Assembly: GCF_030816075.1 (NCBI RefSeq)
Contig: NZ_JAUSXO010000001.1
Span: 2,294,001-2,358,000, forward strand
DNA length: 64,000 nucleotides
Source: Arthrobacter agilis
GTDB lineage: Bacteria; Actinomycetota; Actinomycetes; Actinomycetales; Micrococcaceae
Reading direction: 5' to 3'
Shown here: piece by piece, positions 1-9,388 of the stretch
Position numbering within the stretch: the first letter of the stretch is position 1
Layout: each line of letters begins with the position of its first letter
Position numbers and translations under genes: made by a program
The notes under the pieces: generated by a model
Seen by the model: the letters and a program-made list of their open reading frames with translations, nothing else
Told to the model about the DNA's origin: nothing
Database searches by the model: none

Positions 1-179
1 AGGGCGCCGACGGTGCCACCGGGAGCTCCGAGGGCCCGGCCGGGGCAGATGTCAGCCTCCTCGGCGCCGCCCGCGCACAGCGCGCCGGCAGCCCCGGGGC
101 GTCGGAACGGGCGGCGACGATCGATGCGACACCGCGCTCCCTGACCGCCCACGAACTCCTGGAGGAATCGGCCGGCTGA
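1..179 (+). CDS. C-terminal end of a protein, possibly RmuC (partial)
   Basis: Only the last 58 residues are inside the window, read in the frame ending with TGA at 177-179. The visible part is low-complexity Ala/Gly/Ser followed by the tail TPRSLTAHELLEESAG, so no domain can be identified. The gene is convergent with ispH and is followed by a strong hairpin terminator. In Arthrobacter-type genomes the gene facing ispH is often the DNA recombination protein rmuC, and the acidic disordered tail would fit. That identity rests on recalled synteny only. Confidence 0.55.
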   Translation, partial: GADGATGSSEGPAGADVSLLGAARAQRAGSPGASERAATIDATPRSLTAHELLEESAG

Positions 180-237
180 TCGCCCCGGGCATTCCCGGGG
201 TGCTTCCGTGGCAGCAGACCCTGCTGGTCCCCGGACG

Positions 238-273
238 ACGACGGCGGCCCCTCCGAGGAGGGGCCGCCGTCGT
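238..273. terminator. Bidirectional hairpin terminator
   Basis: A perfect 16-bp stem (238-253 with 258-273) closes on a CGAG loop. It lies between two convergent genes and could end both transcripts. There is no clear U-tract. Confidence 0.8.
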
Positions 274-307
274 GGCGCGGTGTCCGGTGCGTCGTGCACC
301 GGCCGGG

Positions 308-1402
308 TCAGTTGAGGGAGGTGCGGTCCCGCTGGCCCCGACCGCCGATCGCGGGCGTCGAATCACCCATGGCCTTCAGCGCGGCGCGGATCTCCTTGGG
401 GAGGGAGAAGATGATGTCCTCCTGGGCCGTCACGACTTCCTCGACCTGCCCGTACCCGTACTCGGCGAGGAGCCGCAGCACGTCCTGGACGAGATTCTCG
501 GGCACCGAGGCACCCGAGGAGATGCCGACGGTCGCGACGCCCTCGAACCAGGACTCGTCCACCTCGTTGGCGAAGTCGACGCGGTGCGCGGCCTTCGCCC
601 CGTACTCGAGCGCGACCTCCACCAGGCGGACCGAGTTCGAGGAGTTGGCGGACCCGACCACGATCACGAGATCGGTCTCCGGGGCGATCTTCTTGATCGC
701 GGCCTGCCGGTTGGACGTGGCGTAGCAGATGTCGTCGCTGGGCGGATCCTGCAGTGTGGGGAAGCGTTCCTTCAGCAGGTTCACGGTCAGCATGGTCTCG
801 TCGACGCTCAGGGTCGTCTGGGAGAGCCAGATGAGCCGTTCGGGGTCGCGCACCTGCACCTTGTCGACGTCCTCGGGGCCGTTGACGATCTGGATGTGAT
901 CGGGGGCCTCACCCGCGGTGCCCTCCACTTCCTCGTGGCCCTCGTGGCCGATGAGGAGGATGTCGAAGTCGTCCCGTGCGAAGCGCTGCGCCTCGCGGTG
1001 CACCTTGGTGACGAGCGGGCAGGTCGCGTCGATGGTGCGCAGGCCGCGGTCCTCGGCGGACTGCACGACGGCGGGCGACACGCCATGGGCCGAGAAGACG
1101 ACGAGCGCGCCCTCGGGGACCTCGTCGGTCTCGTCGACGAAGATGGCGCCCTTGGCCTCGAGCGTCGACACGACGTGCAGGTTGTGCACGATCTGCTTGC
1201 GCACGTACACGGGCGGCCCGTAGTGCTCGAGTGCCTTCTCGACGGCGATGACGGCGCGGTCCACTCCGGCGCAGTAACCGCGGGGGGCGGCGAGCAGTAC
1301 CCTCTTCTCCCCGGTCACCGGCGCAGCGGCGAGCACGTCCTCGGGGGAACGGCGCCTGCGCGGGATGGTGGGCATGGGGACCTGAACGGTGGTACTGGTC
1401 AT
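308..1402 (-). CDS. ispH: 4-hydroxy-3-methylbut-2-enyl diphosphate reductase
   Basis: IspH (LytB) is the last enzyme of the MEP isoprenoid pathway. It reduces HMBPP to IPP and DMAPP with a cytosolic 4Fe-4S cluster. The three cluster cysteines are visible in [11 protein letters not shown] (C44), [11 protein letters not shown] (C128) and ICYATSNRQ (C226). The substrate-binding HNLHVV, SQTTLS and SANSSNS motifs are also present. The length of 364 aa includes an N-terminal extension of about 30 residues before the conserved core. A TAGAAT hexamer 6 nt before the ATG suggests a leaderless mRNA. It is divergent from nothing nearby: the next gene upstream is on the same strand. Confidence 0.97.
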   Translation of the reverse strand: MTSTTVQVPMPTIPRRRRSPEDVLAAAPVTGEKRVLLAAPRGYCAGVDRAVIAVEKALEHYGPPVYVRKQIVHNLHVVSTLEAKGAIFVDETDEVPEGALVVFSAHGVSPAVVQSAEDRGLRTIDATCPLVTKVHREAQRFARDDFDILLIGHEGHEEVEGTAGEAPDHIQIVNGPEDVDKVQVRDPERLIWLSQTTLSVDETMLTVNLLKERFPTLQDPPSDDICYATSNRQAAIKKIAPETDLVIVVGSANSSNSVRLVEVALEYGAKAAHRVDFANEVDESWFEGVATVGISSGASVPENLVQDVLRLLAEYGYGQVEEVVTAQEDIIFSLPKEIRAALKAMGDSTPAIGGRGQRDRTSLN

Positions 1403-1408
1403 GGTCCG

Positions 1409-1414
1409 ATTCTA
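1409..1414 (-). promoter_or_regulatory. -10 element of ispH (TAGAAT, 6 nt before ATG)
   Basis: TAGAAT differs from TATAAT at one position. It ends 6 nt before the ATG, which puts the transcription start at or next to the A of the start codon. No Shine-Dalgarno sequence could fit in between. Confidence 0.6.
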
Positions 1415-1464
1415 CCGGCTCGGTCGTCCCCGACCCCGCTGGTCGGCCTGCACTCCGCTGTGAG

Positions 1465-2304
1465 CTAAGCCCTACGCCGCCCGGCGGCGAGCCGGCCGAC
1501 GACCCCGAGGACGAACGCGATGACGCCCACGACGATCACGGGCATGCTGGAGGCCGCGATGTCCGCCCCGGCCCGCCCGGCGAGGCCTCCGAGGAAGACG
1601 TCCGCGAGCGCGCTCGTCCCGGGAGCCCGGGCCGCCGCTGCCGGCACCCAGTCCACCGCCAGCAACCCGAGCACGCCGAGCCCGGCCACGCCGAGCCCCA
1701 GGAACGCGAGGGTGGTGCTGCGCCGTCGTGCGACCACGATGGCCAGCAGGCCCAGCACCGCCGCCCCCGCGAGGTAGAGACGCCACCCCTGGACCGCGTC
1801 GGCGACACCGCTGAGCAACCCGCCGCGTTCGAGGGAGCCGACGTCGATCGTGGTGTCGTCCGGGACGGGCACGTCGACGCCCAGCCGTCCTCCGACGTCC
1901 TCCGCGAGGAGCTGCGCGACAGGCCCGAGGTCGAGGGTCAGGACGGCCGGCGCCGTCTCGCCGGGGTCGGGCGCCTGGGCGAACGTGAACGCGTGGGACA
2001 GGCGCAGGGTCTCCGTCCAGGCCCCCGGATAGCCGGACGATCCCGTGACGGCGCCCGCGGCGTCACGGATGACCGGTTCGACGAAGGACCGTAGCTGCTC
2101 CGGCAGCCCGCTCGTCGCCGTGACCTCCTGCGCCAGGGACTCCGCGAGCGCCGCCTGGAACTCGGGATCGTCGCCCAGGGGGGCGGCGAGCGCGACGAAT
2201 CCGGATTCCTCGACGAGATTCCCGGCGATCCAGGCCGATGCCAGTCCCCCGGCGGTGGCGACGAGCGCGAGGAGGGCCAGGAGGGCAGAGAGGAGCGTCC
2301 GCAT
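1465..2304 (-). CDS. Membrane protein of unknown function
   Basis: This 279-aa protein has a hydrophobic N-terminal segment (residues 4-26) that could be a signal anchor. A soluble region of about 150 residues follows, with repeated DLGPVAQLLAEDV-like acidic stretches. Three further membrane segments lie at about 172-190, 197-217 and 250-270, and the protein ends with a basic RRRA tail. The predicted layout is an extracytoplasmic domain held by helices at both ends. An AAGGA sequence 4 nt before the ATG can serve as ribosome site. It lies between ispH and the divergent xseA gene. No function can be assigned from the sequence. Confidence 0.75.
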   Translation of the reverse strand: MRTLLSALLALLALVATAGGLASAWIAGNLVEESGFVALAAPLGDDPEFQAALAESLAQEVTATSGLPEQLRSFVEPVIRDAAGAVTGSSGYPGAWTETLRLSHAFTFAQAPDPGETAPAVLTLDLGPVAQLLAEDVGGRLGVDVPVPDDTTIDVGSLERGGLLSGVADAVQGWRLYLAGAAVLGLLAIVVARRRSTTLAFLGLGVAGLGVLGLLAVDWVPAAAARAPGTSALADVFLGGLAGRAGADIAASSMPVIVVGVIAFVLGVVGRLAAGRRRA

Positions 2305-2516
2305 GGAATCCTTAGGTGGAGGTCGAGTGCACGATTATGCCGGTTCGATCGCCTTCGGACACAGCGCGTCGCGCCCTGCAGCCCCTCGCCCCTCCATGTG
2401 CGGAATGCACAGGGAGGACCGGCGGGGCCCGGTGGGGGTCGGGGGTGGTAGAGATAGACCGTGCACTTTCGAGGAGCAGCAGCGGGAGCACCGGACTCCC
2501 CGCGGACAGGACAGCC

Positions 2517-3812
2517 ATGACGAGCGAGGGAACACGCGCGCGCACCGCCGGCGCCTCCGAGCCGGCGCAGCGCACCTCGACCATCCCACCCACGGCCGCC
2601 GAGACCTCCCCCGACGCCCCGTGGCCGCTGCACCTGCTGTCCGAGAAGCTCAAGGCGCACATCGACCGCGCCCCGGCCGCGTGGGTCGAGGGACAGGTCA
2701 TCGAACTGAACCGGCGCGCGACCATGTGCTACATCACGCTGCGCGACGTCGACACGGAGGTCTCCCTGTCCCTGTCGGTCTACGGCTCGGTGATGGAGCG
2801 GGTGTCCGGCCCCCTGGAGCGGGGCTCGCGCGTCGTCGCCCGCCTCAAACCGGACTTCTGGATCAAGACGGGGCGCCTGTCGATGCAGACCATCGACATC
2901 CGTCCCGTGGGCATCGGTGACCTCCTCGCGCGTATCGAACGGCTGCGGCAGGCGCTGGCCGCCGAGGGGCTGTTCTCGCCAGCCCGCAAGAAGCCGCTGC
3001 CGCTCCTCCCCCACCGGATCGGGCTCATCACCGGGCGCGATTCCGACGCCATGAAGGACGTCATGCGCAACGCTGCCCTGCGCTGGCCCGCCGTCGAGTT
3101 CGAGGTGCGCGAGGTCGCCGTCCAGGGCGTCAGCAGCGTCGCGCAGGTCTCCGCGGCCCTCGCCGAGCTGGACGCCCATCCGCGGGTCGACGTCATCATC
3201 ATCGCCCGCGGCGGCGGCGCACTCGAGGACCTCCTCCCGTTCAGCGACGAGTCGCTCGTCCGGGCCGTCGCGCGGGCCGCCACGCCCGTGGTCAGCGCTA
3301 TCGGCCACGAGGCAGATCGCCCCCTGCTCGACGAAGTGGCCGATCTCCGCGCCTCGACGCCGACCGACGCCGCGAAGCGCGTGGTCCCGGACGTCACGGA
3401 GGAGCTCGGGCGGATCAGGCAGGCGCGGGCGGCCCTGGAGCGGTCCATCCGGGTCCTCGTCCACCGCGAGAGCGAGAGCCTCGCGAACCTGCGCTCCCGG
3501 CCGTCCCTCGCGAAGCCGGAAGGGATGATCGATGTGCGCGAGGCCGACGTCGAGCGCCTCCGCTCCCGTGCACTGCGCTCCATCTCCGCCCTGGTGGAGC
3601 GCGACGCCGACGCGGTCCACCACCTGCGGGAGCGGGTGCGCTCGCTGTCGCCCCAGAAGACCCTGGACCGCGGGTACGCCGTCGTCCAGCGGTCGGACGG
3701 GCACGTGGTGCGGGCGCCCGACGACGTCGGAAGCGGGGATGCCCTGAGGATCAGGGTCGCCGGAGGGCAGTTCACGGCGGTCGCGAAGCCACCGTCCGGG
3801 GAACCGTCGTGA
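2517..3812 (+). CDS. xseA: Exodeoxyribonuclease VII large subunit
   Basis: XseA is the catalytic and DNA-binding subunit of exonuclease VII, which degrades single-stranded DNA from both ends together with XseB. An N-terminal OB fold (about residues 45-140, with [12 protein letters not shown]) precedes the Exonuc_VII_L domain. The signature [18 protein letters not shown] starts at residue 225 and [20 protein letters not shown] follows. A long helical region precedes the C-terminal [10 protein letters not shown] motif. The ATG at 2517 gives 431 aa, the usual family size, and has GGACAGG upstream. An in-frame start at 2316 would add 67 unconserved residues. xseB follows after 130 bp. Confidence 0.95.
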   Translation: MTSEGTRARTAGASEPAQRTSTIPPTAAETSPDAPWPLHLLSEKLKAHIDRAPAAWVEGQVIELNRRATMCYITLRDVDTEVSLSLSVYGSVMERVSGPLERGSRVVARLKPDFWIKTGRLSMQTIDIRPVGIGDLLARIERLRQALAAEGLFSPARKKPLPLLPHRIGLITGRDSDAMKDVMRNAALRWPAVEFEVREVAVQGVSSVAQVSAALAELDAHPRVDVIIIARGGGALEDLLPFSDESLVRAVARAATPVVSAIGHEADRPLLDEVADLRASTPTDAAKRVVPDVTEELGRIRQARAALERSIRVLVHRESESLANLRSRPSLAKPEGMIDVREADVERLRSRALRSISALVERDADAVHHLRERVRSLSPQKTLDRGYAVVQRSDGHVVRAPDDVGSGDALRIRVAGGQFTAVAKPPSGEPS

Positions 3813-3942
3813 CCGGCGAGGGCGCAGGGCCCGCCGGCGCCGTCGGCGATCCACCGCACTGCACAGCGCGCCCTGCCCGTGGCCTTTCAGCCGAGCACAC
3901 GACGATCCGGGTACCCGGTACCCGCCAGACGAGGAAGACACG

Positions 3943-4179
3943 ATGACGGACAACAGCAAGCAGGAGCCGCAGCGGGCCGACATCGACGCCCTGTCCTACG
4001 AGCAGGCACGGGAGGAACTCGTCGCCGTCGTCGCCCGGCTCGAGGCCGGGGGCGTGAGCCTCGAGGAGTCCCTGGCCCTGTGGGAGCGCGGTGAAGCCCT
4101 GGCGGACCGGTGCGAGGCGTGGCTGGAGGGTGCCAAGGTGCGGCTGGCGGCGGCGCGGGACAAAGCCGAGCGCCAGTAG
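3943..4179 (+). CDS. xseB: Exodeoxyribonuclease VII small subunit
   Basis: This 78-aa protein matches XseB, the small helical subunit that binds XseA in exonuclease VII. The core shows [18 protein letters not shown], then [17 protein letters not shown] and a helical tail with [12 protein letters not shown], which are the family hallmarks. GAGGAAG lies 8 nt before the ATG. It sits directly after xseA on the same strand, so the two are probably made from one transcript. A hairpin at 4233-4263 ends the unit. Confidence 0.95.
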   Translation: MTDNSKQEPQRADIDALSYEQAREELVAVVARLEAGGVSLEESLALWERGEALADRCEAWLEGAKVRLAAARDKAERQ

Positions 4180-4232
4180 CCCCTCAGCGCCAGTAGTCCC
4201 CCAGGACCAGGAGTCCTCCAGCGGCGCGGACG

Positions 4233-4263
4233 GCCTGCCCCGGACACGACGCCCGGGGCAGGC
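4233..4263. terminator. Hairpin between convergent xseB and VOC gene
   Basis: An 11-bp perfect stem (4233-4243 with 4253-4263) encloses a 9-nt loop. Just upstream the short repeat GCGCCAGTAG / CGCCAGTAGT occurs twice (about 4169-4199). Confidence 0.7.
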
Positions 4264-4295
4264 ACCCGACGATCCCCGCGCCTGCCTGCGCCCGA

Positions 4296-4667
4296 TCACC
4301 CCCGGGCGAGAATCTCCTGCAGCGCCCACCCGTTGCCGTCGGGATCGGCGAAATACACGAACCTGCCCCACGGCTGCTCGTCGACCTCCGATGCCTCCAC
4401 CCCGCGCCCAACCAGGTCGGCCCGCGCCTGCGCCGCATCGGCCACGACGACCTGGATGCCGCGCAGCGAGCCCGGTGCCATGTCGCTGATACCCTCGCCG
4501 AACGCGATGGAGCAGGCGGATCCGGGCGGCGTGAACTGCACGAACCGGAGCCCCTCGCTCACGCGGTGGTCGTGGTCCAGCACGAACCCCACCTGGTCCC
4601 GGTAGAAAGCGATGGAACGGTCCACGTCGCTGACGGGCACTCCGATGAGTTCGATCTTCCAGTCCAT
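4296..4667 (-). CDS. VOC (glyoxalase/dioxygenase fold) protein
   Basis: This single-domain 123-aa member of the vicinal-oxygen-chelate superfamily has the opening IELIGVPVSDVDRSIAFYRD and the closing FVYFADPDGNGWALQEI, typical of the paired beta-alpha-beta-beta-beta modules. Family members include glyoxalase I, bleomycin-binding proteins and ring-cleaving dioxygenases, and the substrate cannot be told from sequence. It is a separate gene between the xseB terminator and the ppk2-alaA pair. Confidence 0.85.
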   Translation of the reverse strand: MDWKIELIGVPVSDVDRSIAFYRDQVGFVLDHDHRVSEGLRFVQFTPPGSACSIAFGEGISDMAPGSLRGIQVVVADAAQARADLVGRGVEASEVDEQPWGRFVYFADPDGNGWALQEILARG

Positions 4668-4766
4668 GATGGCCTCCGTGATGGTGGTGGAGCCTCAAGG
4701 CTAGAAGCAGATGCGGTCAGGAGCGGTCCGCGTCCTCGGACCGCGCCGGCGGGGGTGCAGGACCGC

Positions 4767-5633
4767 TCAGCTGGCCGCGAGGCGCCGCTTCTCGGCCTCG
4801 ACGTCGAAGGCCGCCCGCGGCCAGCTCAGCTGCATGTCCTCCAGGGTGGCGGTGAGCAGGTGCTGGACGGCGAGCCGCGCGTACCATTTGCGGTCGGCGG
4901 GGACCGCGTACCAGGGCGCGTCGGCGGTGCTCGTCCGTTCGATCGCCACCTGGTACGCCTCCTGGTACTGGTCCCAGTAGGCGCGCTCGTCGACGTCGCC
5001 CGGGTTGTACTTCCAGTACTTGTCCTTCCGGTCGAGGCGCTCCGCGAGGCGGGCCTTCTGCTCGTCCTTGCCGATGTGGAGCATCACCTTCAGCACCCGT
5101 GTCCCGGACGCGGTCACCTCGCCCTCGAACTCCTGGATGGCCGCGTACCGCTGCTCCACCTCGGCGGCGGGCGACAGTCCGCGTACCCGGTGGATCAGGA
5201 CGTCCTCGTAGTGGGAGCGGTCGAACACCCCGATGAGGCCCGCTGCCGGCAGCTGCCGGCGGACACGCCAGAGGAAGTCGTGCTGCTGCTCCTCGTCCGT
5301 GGGCGCCTTGAAGGCGTGGTGCTGCACGCCCTGCGGGTCCACGAGCCCCATGACGTGGCGGACGATCCCTCCCTTGCCCGAGGTGTCCATGCCCTGCAGG
5401 ACGAGCAGGACGGCGATCTCGCTCCCGGCCCGGCTCTCCGCGAACAGCTTCTCCTGCAGCGACGACAGTGCCTCCGCCCCGTCGGCCAGCGCCGCCTTGC
5501 CCTGCGCCTTCCCGCCGTCGAACCCCGGGGTGGAGTCCGGGTCGACGGACGCGAGCGAGAAGTCCGGCCCGGCCAGGAGGAGCCGGCGCATCTCGGTCAT
5601 CGAGGCGACGCTCGGGGCGGTGGTGGATGCCAT
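4767..5633 (-). CDS. ppk2: Polyphosphate kinase 2 family protein
   Basis: PPK2 enzymes transfer phosphate between inorganic polyphosphate and nucleotides. Walker A is GMDTSGKGG (81-89) and the Walker B/catalytic segment is FDRSHYEDVL (137-146). The lid-type RGLSP and the DRKDKYWKYNPGD region are also present, as in the one-domain PPK2 subfamily that mostly phosphorylates AMP or ADP. The length of 288 aa fits. The ATG at 5633 has a strong AGGAGG upstream. An in-frame reading continues a further 142 codons upstream but only overlaps the aminotransferase gene. It is 38 nt downstream of alaA and is probably co-transcribed with it. Confidence 0.93.
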   Translation of the reverse strand: MASTTAPSVASMTEMRRLLLAGPDFSLASVDPDSTPGFDGGKAQGKAALADGAEALSSLQEKLFAESRAGSEIAVLLVLQGMDTSGKGGIVRHVMGLVDPQGVQHHAFKAPTDEEQQHDFLWRVRRQLPAAGLIGVFDRSHYEDVLIHRVRGLSPAAEVEQRYAAIQEFEGEVTASGTRVLKVMLHIGKDEQKARLAERLDRKDKYWKYNPGDVDERAYWDQYQEAYQVAIERTSTADAPWYAVPADRKWYARLAVQHLLTATLEDMQLSWPRAAFDVEAEKRRLAAS

Positions 5634-5671
5634 GGGTCCTCCTGCTGGTGGGGCCGGCGTGGCCGGAACGG

Positions 5672-6889
5672 TCAGGGCTTGTAGGTGGACAGGAAATCGG
5701 CGAGCCGTCCGATGGCGTCCTCGATGACCTCCACACTCGGCAGCGTGACCATCCGGAAGTGGTCGGTGTGCACCCAGTTGAAGGCGCTGCCGTGCGAGAT
5801 CAGGATCTTCTGCTGCTTGAGCAGATCGAGCGCGAACTTCTCGTCGTCCTTGATGGGGTACACCTCGGGGTCGAGCTTCGGGAAGAGGTACAGGGCCCCC
5901 TGCGCCACCTCGCAGCTCACGCCGTCGATGGCGTTCAGCATCTGGGCCGCCTTGTCGCGCTGCTGCTTGAGGCGTCCTCCGGGCAGGATGAGGTCGTTGA
6001 TGCTCTGGTACCCGCCGAGGGCCGTCTGGATCGCGTGCTGCGCGGGCACGTTGGCGCACAGGCGCATGTTGGCCAGGAGGTTGATGCCCTCGATGTAGTT
6101 CGCGGCGTCACGCTTGGGCCCGGAGATCGCCATCCAGCCGCTGCGGAACCCGGCGATGCGGTACGCCTTGGACAGCCCGCTGAAGGTGAGGCAGAGGACG
6201 TCGTCGCCCGTCACCGAGGCGGCATTGATGTGCACGGCGTCGTCGTAGAGGATCTTCTCGTAGATCTCGTCCGCGAAGATGATGAGCCCGTGCTCCCGTG
6301 CCAGCCGCACGATCGCCTCGAGGATGGGCCGTGGGTACACAGAGCCCGTCGGATTGTTCGGGTTGATGAGGACGATGCCCTTGGTGTTGGGCGTGATCTT
6401 CGAGGCCATGTCCTCGAGGTCCGGCCACCAGTGGTTGTCCTCGTCGCAGAGGTAGTGCACGGGGGTGCCGCTGGCGAGCGCCACGGACGCCGTCCACAGC
6501 GGGTAGTCGGGCGTGGGGATGAGGATCTCGTCGCCGGTGTTGAGCAGCGCCTGCATCGAGAGCGTGATGAGCTCGCTGACGCCGTTGCCGAGGTAGACGT
6601 CGTCGACGTCGATCGAGGTGATGCCCCGGCTCTGGTAGTACTGCACGACGGCGGTGCGTGCCGAGAAGATACCCCGCGAGTCGCTGTAGCCCTGCGACTT
6701 GGGCAGGTTGCGGATCATGTCCACGAGGATGGCGTCCGGTGCCTCGAAGCCGAAGGGCGCCGGGTTGCCGATGTTGAGCTTGAGGATCCGGTGGCCCTGG
6801 GCCTCCATGGTCATGGCGTGTTCGAGCAGCGGCCCCCTGATGTCGTAGAGGACGTTCCGGAGCTTTTCCGACTGCGTGTAGGTGGCCAT
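5672..6889 (-). CDS. alaA: PLP-dependent alanine aminotransferase (AlaA type)
   Basis: This fold-type I aminotransferase closely resembles E. coli AlaA, which interconverts pyruvate plus glutamate with alanine plus 2-oxoglutarate. Conserved features are YDIRGP near the N-terminus, KLNIGNPAPFGF (37-48), GNGVSELI, the cofactor-contacting INPNNPTG (175-182), DEIYEKILYD, and the PLP lysine K241 in FSGLSKAYRIAG. The carboxylate-binding arginine lies in HFRMVTLP. The length of 405 aa is standard. The chosen ATG excludes 24 Pro/Arg-rich residues of an upstream reading. The substrate preference is inferred from similarity alone. Confidence 0.93.
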   Translation of the reverse strand: MATYTQSEKLRNVLYDIRGPLLEHAMTMEAQGHRILKLNIGNPAPFGFEAPDAILVDMIRNLPKSQGYSDSRGIFSARTAVVQYYQSRGITSIDVDDVYLGNGVSELITLSMQALLNTGDEILIPTPDYPLWTASVALASGTPVHYLCDEDNHWWPDLEDMASKITPNTKGIVLINPNNPTGSVYPRPILEAIVRLAREHGLIIFADEIYEKILYDDAVHINAASVTGDDVLCLTFSGLSKAYRIAGFRSGWMAISGPKRDAANYIEGINLLANMRLCANVPAQHAIQTALGGYQSINDLILPGGRLKQQRDKAAQMLNAIDGVSCEVAQGALYLFPKLDPEVYPIKDDEKFALDLLKQQKILISHGSAFNWVHTDHFRMVTLPSVEVIEDAIGRLADFLSTYKP

Positions 6890-6906
6890 TGGATCAGGAT
6901 GCCACA

Positions 6907-6954
6907 GCAGGGGCCCGGGACGCGGCAGAAAGACGCCGCGTGCCGGGCCCCTGC
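6907..6954 (-). terminator. Terminator of the osmoprotectant operon
   Basis: A 20-bp stem with one mismatch (6907-6926 with 6935-6954) encloses an AGAAAGAC loop. It begins 20 nt after the stop codon of the substrate-binding protein gene and lies in front of alaA. Confidence 0.8.
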
Positions 6955-6973
6955 GGAGCACCCGGACCGAGGA

Positions 6974-7942
6974 TCAGCCCGCGAGTCCCTTCTCGGACAG
7001 CCAGTCCGCTGCCGCGTCCGCCGGGTTGCGCTTCTCGGAACCGCTGACCTCGCGGTTCAGCGAGAGGAGGTCCTCGGTGGTCAGCTGGGCGGACACCTTG
7101 TTGAGGACGTCCTGGGCCTGGCTGCTGACGGTGTCGGTGTTCACGAGCGGGAGCACCTGCTGCGCGATGAAGTTGTCCTTCGGATCCTCGAGGACCACGA
7201 GGTCGTTGTCCTCGATCGACGGCGTCGTGGTGTAGATGTCCGCGGCCTGCACGTCGTCGTTCAGCAGCGCCTGCAGGGTGATGTCCCCGCCGCCGTCGTT
7301 GATCGCCTCGAAGCCGCCGGGCTCGCAGTTGTACTTCTCCTTGAGGCCGGGCAGGCCGTACGCACGCTCCTGGAAGGTGCTCGGGGCGCCGATGGTGATC
7401 TCGCCGCAGACCTTCGCGAGGTCCTCGATGGATTCGAGGCTGTACTTCTCGGCCGTCGCAGCGGTGACGACGAGCGCGTCCTTGTCCTCGGCCTTCGACG
7501 GCTCGAGCACGCCGAGCTTCACGTCCGGCGACTTGGCGGCGAGTGCGTCGGGCAGGGCCGCCAGGATGTCGTCGGCGGACGCGGCGGTGGCAGCGGGATC
7601 GGCGAAGAGGAGCAGGTTGCCGCCGTATTCGGGCAGGATGTCGATCGACCCGTCCTCGAGGGCGGAGTAGTAGATCTCGCGCGACCCGATGTTGGGCTTC
7701 GTCGTCGCCTCGACGCCGGCGGCCTTGAGCGCCCCGGCATAGATCTCGGCGATGACCTGGCTCTCGGGGAAGTCCGCGGAACCGATGACGACGGATCCGC
7801 CGGCGGCGCTGGCGGTGTTCTCCGCCGCGCCCTGGGGATCGCTGTCCGCACCGCAGGCGCTCAGCGCCAGCGCGGCCGTCAGGCCACCGGCCAGTCCGAT
7901 CAAAGCGCGCCGGGTGGCGCGTTGCGCTGACAGGTTCTTCAT
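6974..7942 (-). CDS. Glycine betaine/choline ABC transporter substrate-binding lipoprotein
   Basis: The 322-aa protein starts with a lipoprotein signal peptide: twin Arg near residue 10, a hydrophobic core, and lipobox ALSAC with C30. The mature part is an OpuAC/OsmX-type binding protein: IGSADFPESQVIAEIYAGAL, NIGSREIYYSALEDGSIDILPEYGG and QAADIYTTTPSI are typical. It should capture a quaternary amine such as choline, carnitine or glycine betaine at the outer membrane face. It is last in the four-gene operon and overlaps the preceding permease by 4 nt (ATGA). Confidence 0.92.
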   Translation of the reverse strand: MKNLSAQRATRRALIGLAGGLTAALALSACGADSDPQGAAENTASAAGGSVVIGSADFPESQVIAEIYAGALKAAGVEATTKPNIGSREIYYSALEDGSIDILPEYGGNLLLFADPAATAASADDILAALPDALAAKSPDVKLGVLEPSKAEDKDALVVTAATAEKYSLESIEDLAKVCGEITIGAPSTFQERAYGLPGLKEKYNCEPGGFEAINDGGGDITLQALLNDDVQAADIYTTTPSIEDNDLVVLEDPKDNFIAQQVLPLVNTDTVSSQAQDVLNKVSAQLTTEDLLSLNREVSGSEKRNPADAAADWLSEKGLAG

Positions 7943-8685
7943 GGTGTTCCTCCTTGTGCTCCGGCGACGGCCTTCTGCCGACCGGATTCTCTGGTTCTGG
8001 GTGGACCGGATGCCCGGAGGCCCGGCGGGATGGCGAGTCGCTGCACCAGGCCCAACAGCAGATCGACGGCGATCGCGAGGACGGTGATGACGACGGCGCC
8101 GCCGAAGAGGCGCCCGTAGTCGGCGAGCTGGGTCCCTTCGACGAGGAACACCCCGAGCCCGCCGAGGTTGATGAAGGCGACGACAGCTGCCGTCGCGATG
8201 ACCTGCAGGACGGCCGCGCGGACCCCGCCGAGGATGACCTGCAGGCCGTTGGGCACCTCGACCCTGAACAGGATCTGCAGCTCGCCCATGCCCATGCTGC
8301 GCGCGGCGTCCACCACGGTGCGGTTCACCGAGGCGATGCCCGCATAGATGCCGCTCAGCAGTGGCGGGACGGCGAGCAGGACCAGCGCCCAGATGGGCGG
8401 CATCAGCCCGAGCCCCGCGAGCAGCGTGAACAGGAACACCATGCCGAGGGTCGGGAGGGCACGGAGGATGCCGACGCCGGAGACGATGACGACGCGGCCG
8501 CGTCCGGTATGGCCGACGTAGAGGCCGATCGGCACGGCGATCGCGAGCGCGATCACCATGGTCAGCCCGGTGAAGCCGAGGTGCTCGACGACGCGGGTGG
8601 GGATGCCGCGCTCGCCCTCCCAGTTCTCGGGCGCGGTCAGCCACTCCCACATCTGGACGAAGAGGTTGGTGCTCGAGTAGTCCAT
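7939..8685 (-). CDS. Osmoprotectant ABC transporter permease (second)
   Basis: This 248-aa inner-membrane permease has five to six hydrophobic segments and the BPD_transp_1 EAA-type loop (VDAARSMGMGELQILFRVEVPNG). IRALPTLG-like wording (GILRALPTLGMVFL) is characteristic of OpuB/OpuC/OsmW-class permeases. Its start codon overlaps the stop of the previous permease gene as TGATG, and its end overlaps the binding-protein gene, so translation is probably coupled. A Pro/Arg-rich tail follows the last helix. Confidence 0.92.
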   Translation of the reverse strand: MDYSSTNLFVQMWEWLTAPENWEGERGIPTRVVEHLGFTGLTMVIALAIAVPIGLYVGHTGRGRVVIVSGVGILRALPTLGMVFLFTLLAGLGLMPPIWALVLLAVPPLLSGIYAGIASVNRTVVDAARSMGMGELQILFRVEVPNGLQVILGGVRAAVLQVIATAAVVAFINLGGLGVFLVEGTQLADYGRLFGGAVVITVLAIAVDLLLGLVQRLAIPPGLRASGPPRTRESGRQKAVAGAQGGTP

Positions 8686-9386
8686 CAGGCGCCCGCCACC
8701 TTCGCCTCGAGCGCGACGGCGTCGTCGGCGGAGCCGCCGGTGCTACCGGAGCGGGCCCTGCGCGCCCAGGGCGTCAGCAGCCGTTCGGTGAGCACGAGTG
8801 CGAGGTCCAGGACGAGGGCCAGCAGGAGGATGATCGCGATCCCTACGGCGATCTCCGTCGGGAAGGACCGGAAGAGCCCGTCGGTGAACAGCGTCCCGAG
8901 GCTCGGCACCCCGATGAGGGCGCCGACGCTGACGAGGGAGATGTTGGTGACCGAGACGACGCGCAGGCCCGCGAACAGCACGGGCAGCGACAGCGGGAGG
9001 TCCACGGTGAGGAACCGGCGCACGGGCGTGTAGCCCATGGCGACGGCGGCCTGCCGGACCCCGTCGTCGATGGAGTCGAGGGCGTCGAGCGTGGACCGGA
9101 CGAGCAGGGAGAAGGCGTAGACGGACAGCGCCACGATCACGTTGACCGGATCGATCACCTTGGTCCCGAGGATCACCGGGAGGAACACGAACATCGCCAG
9201 CGACGGGATGGTGTAGAGGATGGAGGAGCCGGTCAGCAGCACCGACCCGACCACCGGGTTGAGCCGGGCGAGCTGGGCCAGCGGCACGGCGACGAGGACG
9301 CCGAGCAGCAGCGGGATGATCGCCTGGAAGAGGTGGAGCCGGGTGTGCAGCCAGATGAAGTCGAGGTTGGAGAGGAACCAGTCCAT
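8685..9386 (-). CDS. Osmoprotectant ABC transporter permease (first)
   Basis: This 233-aa permease is the partner of the downstream permease. It has NPVVGSVLLTGSSILYTIPSLAMFVFL, a signature region of OpuCB/OsmY proteins, and the EAA loop VRQAAVAMGYTPVRRFLTVDLP that contacts the ATPase. The ATG at 9386 is used: upstream in-frame sequence overlaps the ATPase gene. The stop codon of the ATPase gene ends only 2 nt before this start. Confidence 0.92.
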   Translation of the reverse strand: MDWFLSNLDFIWLHTRLHLFQAIIPLLLGVLVAVPLAQLARLNPVVGSVLLTGSSILYTIPSLAMFVFLPVILGTKVIDPVNVIVALSVYAFSLLVRSTLDALDSIDDGVRQAAVAMGYTPVRRFLTVDLPLSLPVLFAGLRVVSVTNISLVSVGALIGVPSLGTLFTDGLFRSFPTEIAVGIAIILLLALVLDLALVLTERLLTPWARRARSGSTGGSADDAVALEAKVAGA

Positions 9387-9388
9387 GG

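Noticed and set aside
1938-3983. 681-aa open frame on the minus strand over xseA
   Set aside because: Arg/Pro/Ala-rich translation of the opposite strand of a clear xseA gene.
4767-6059. PPK2 with a 142-residue N-terminal extension
   Set aside because: The extra part is a shifted reading of the alaA gene, and a strong AGGAGG marks the ATG at 5633.
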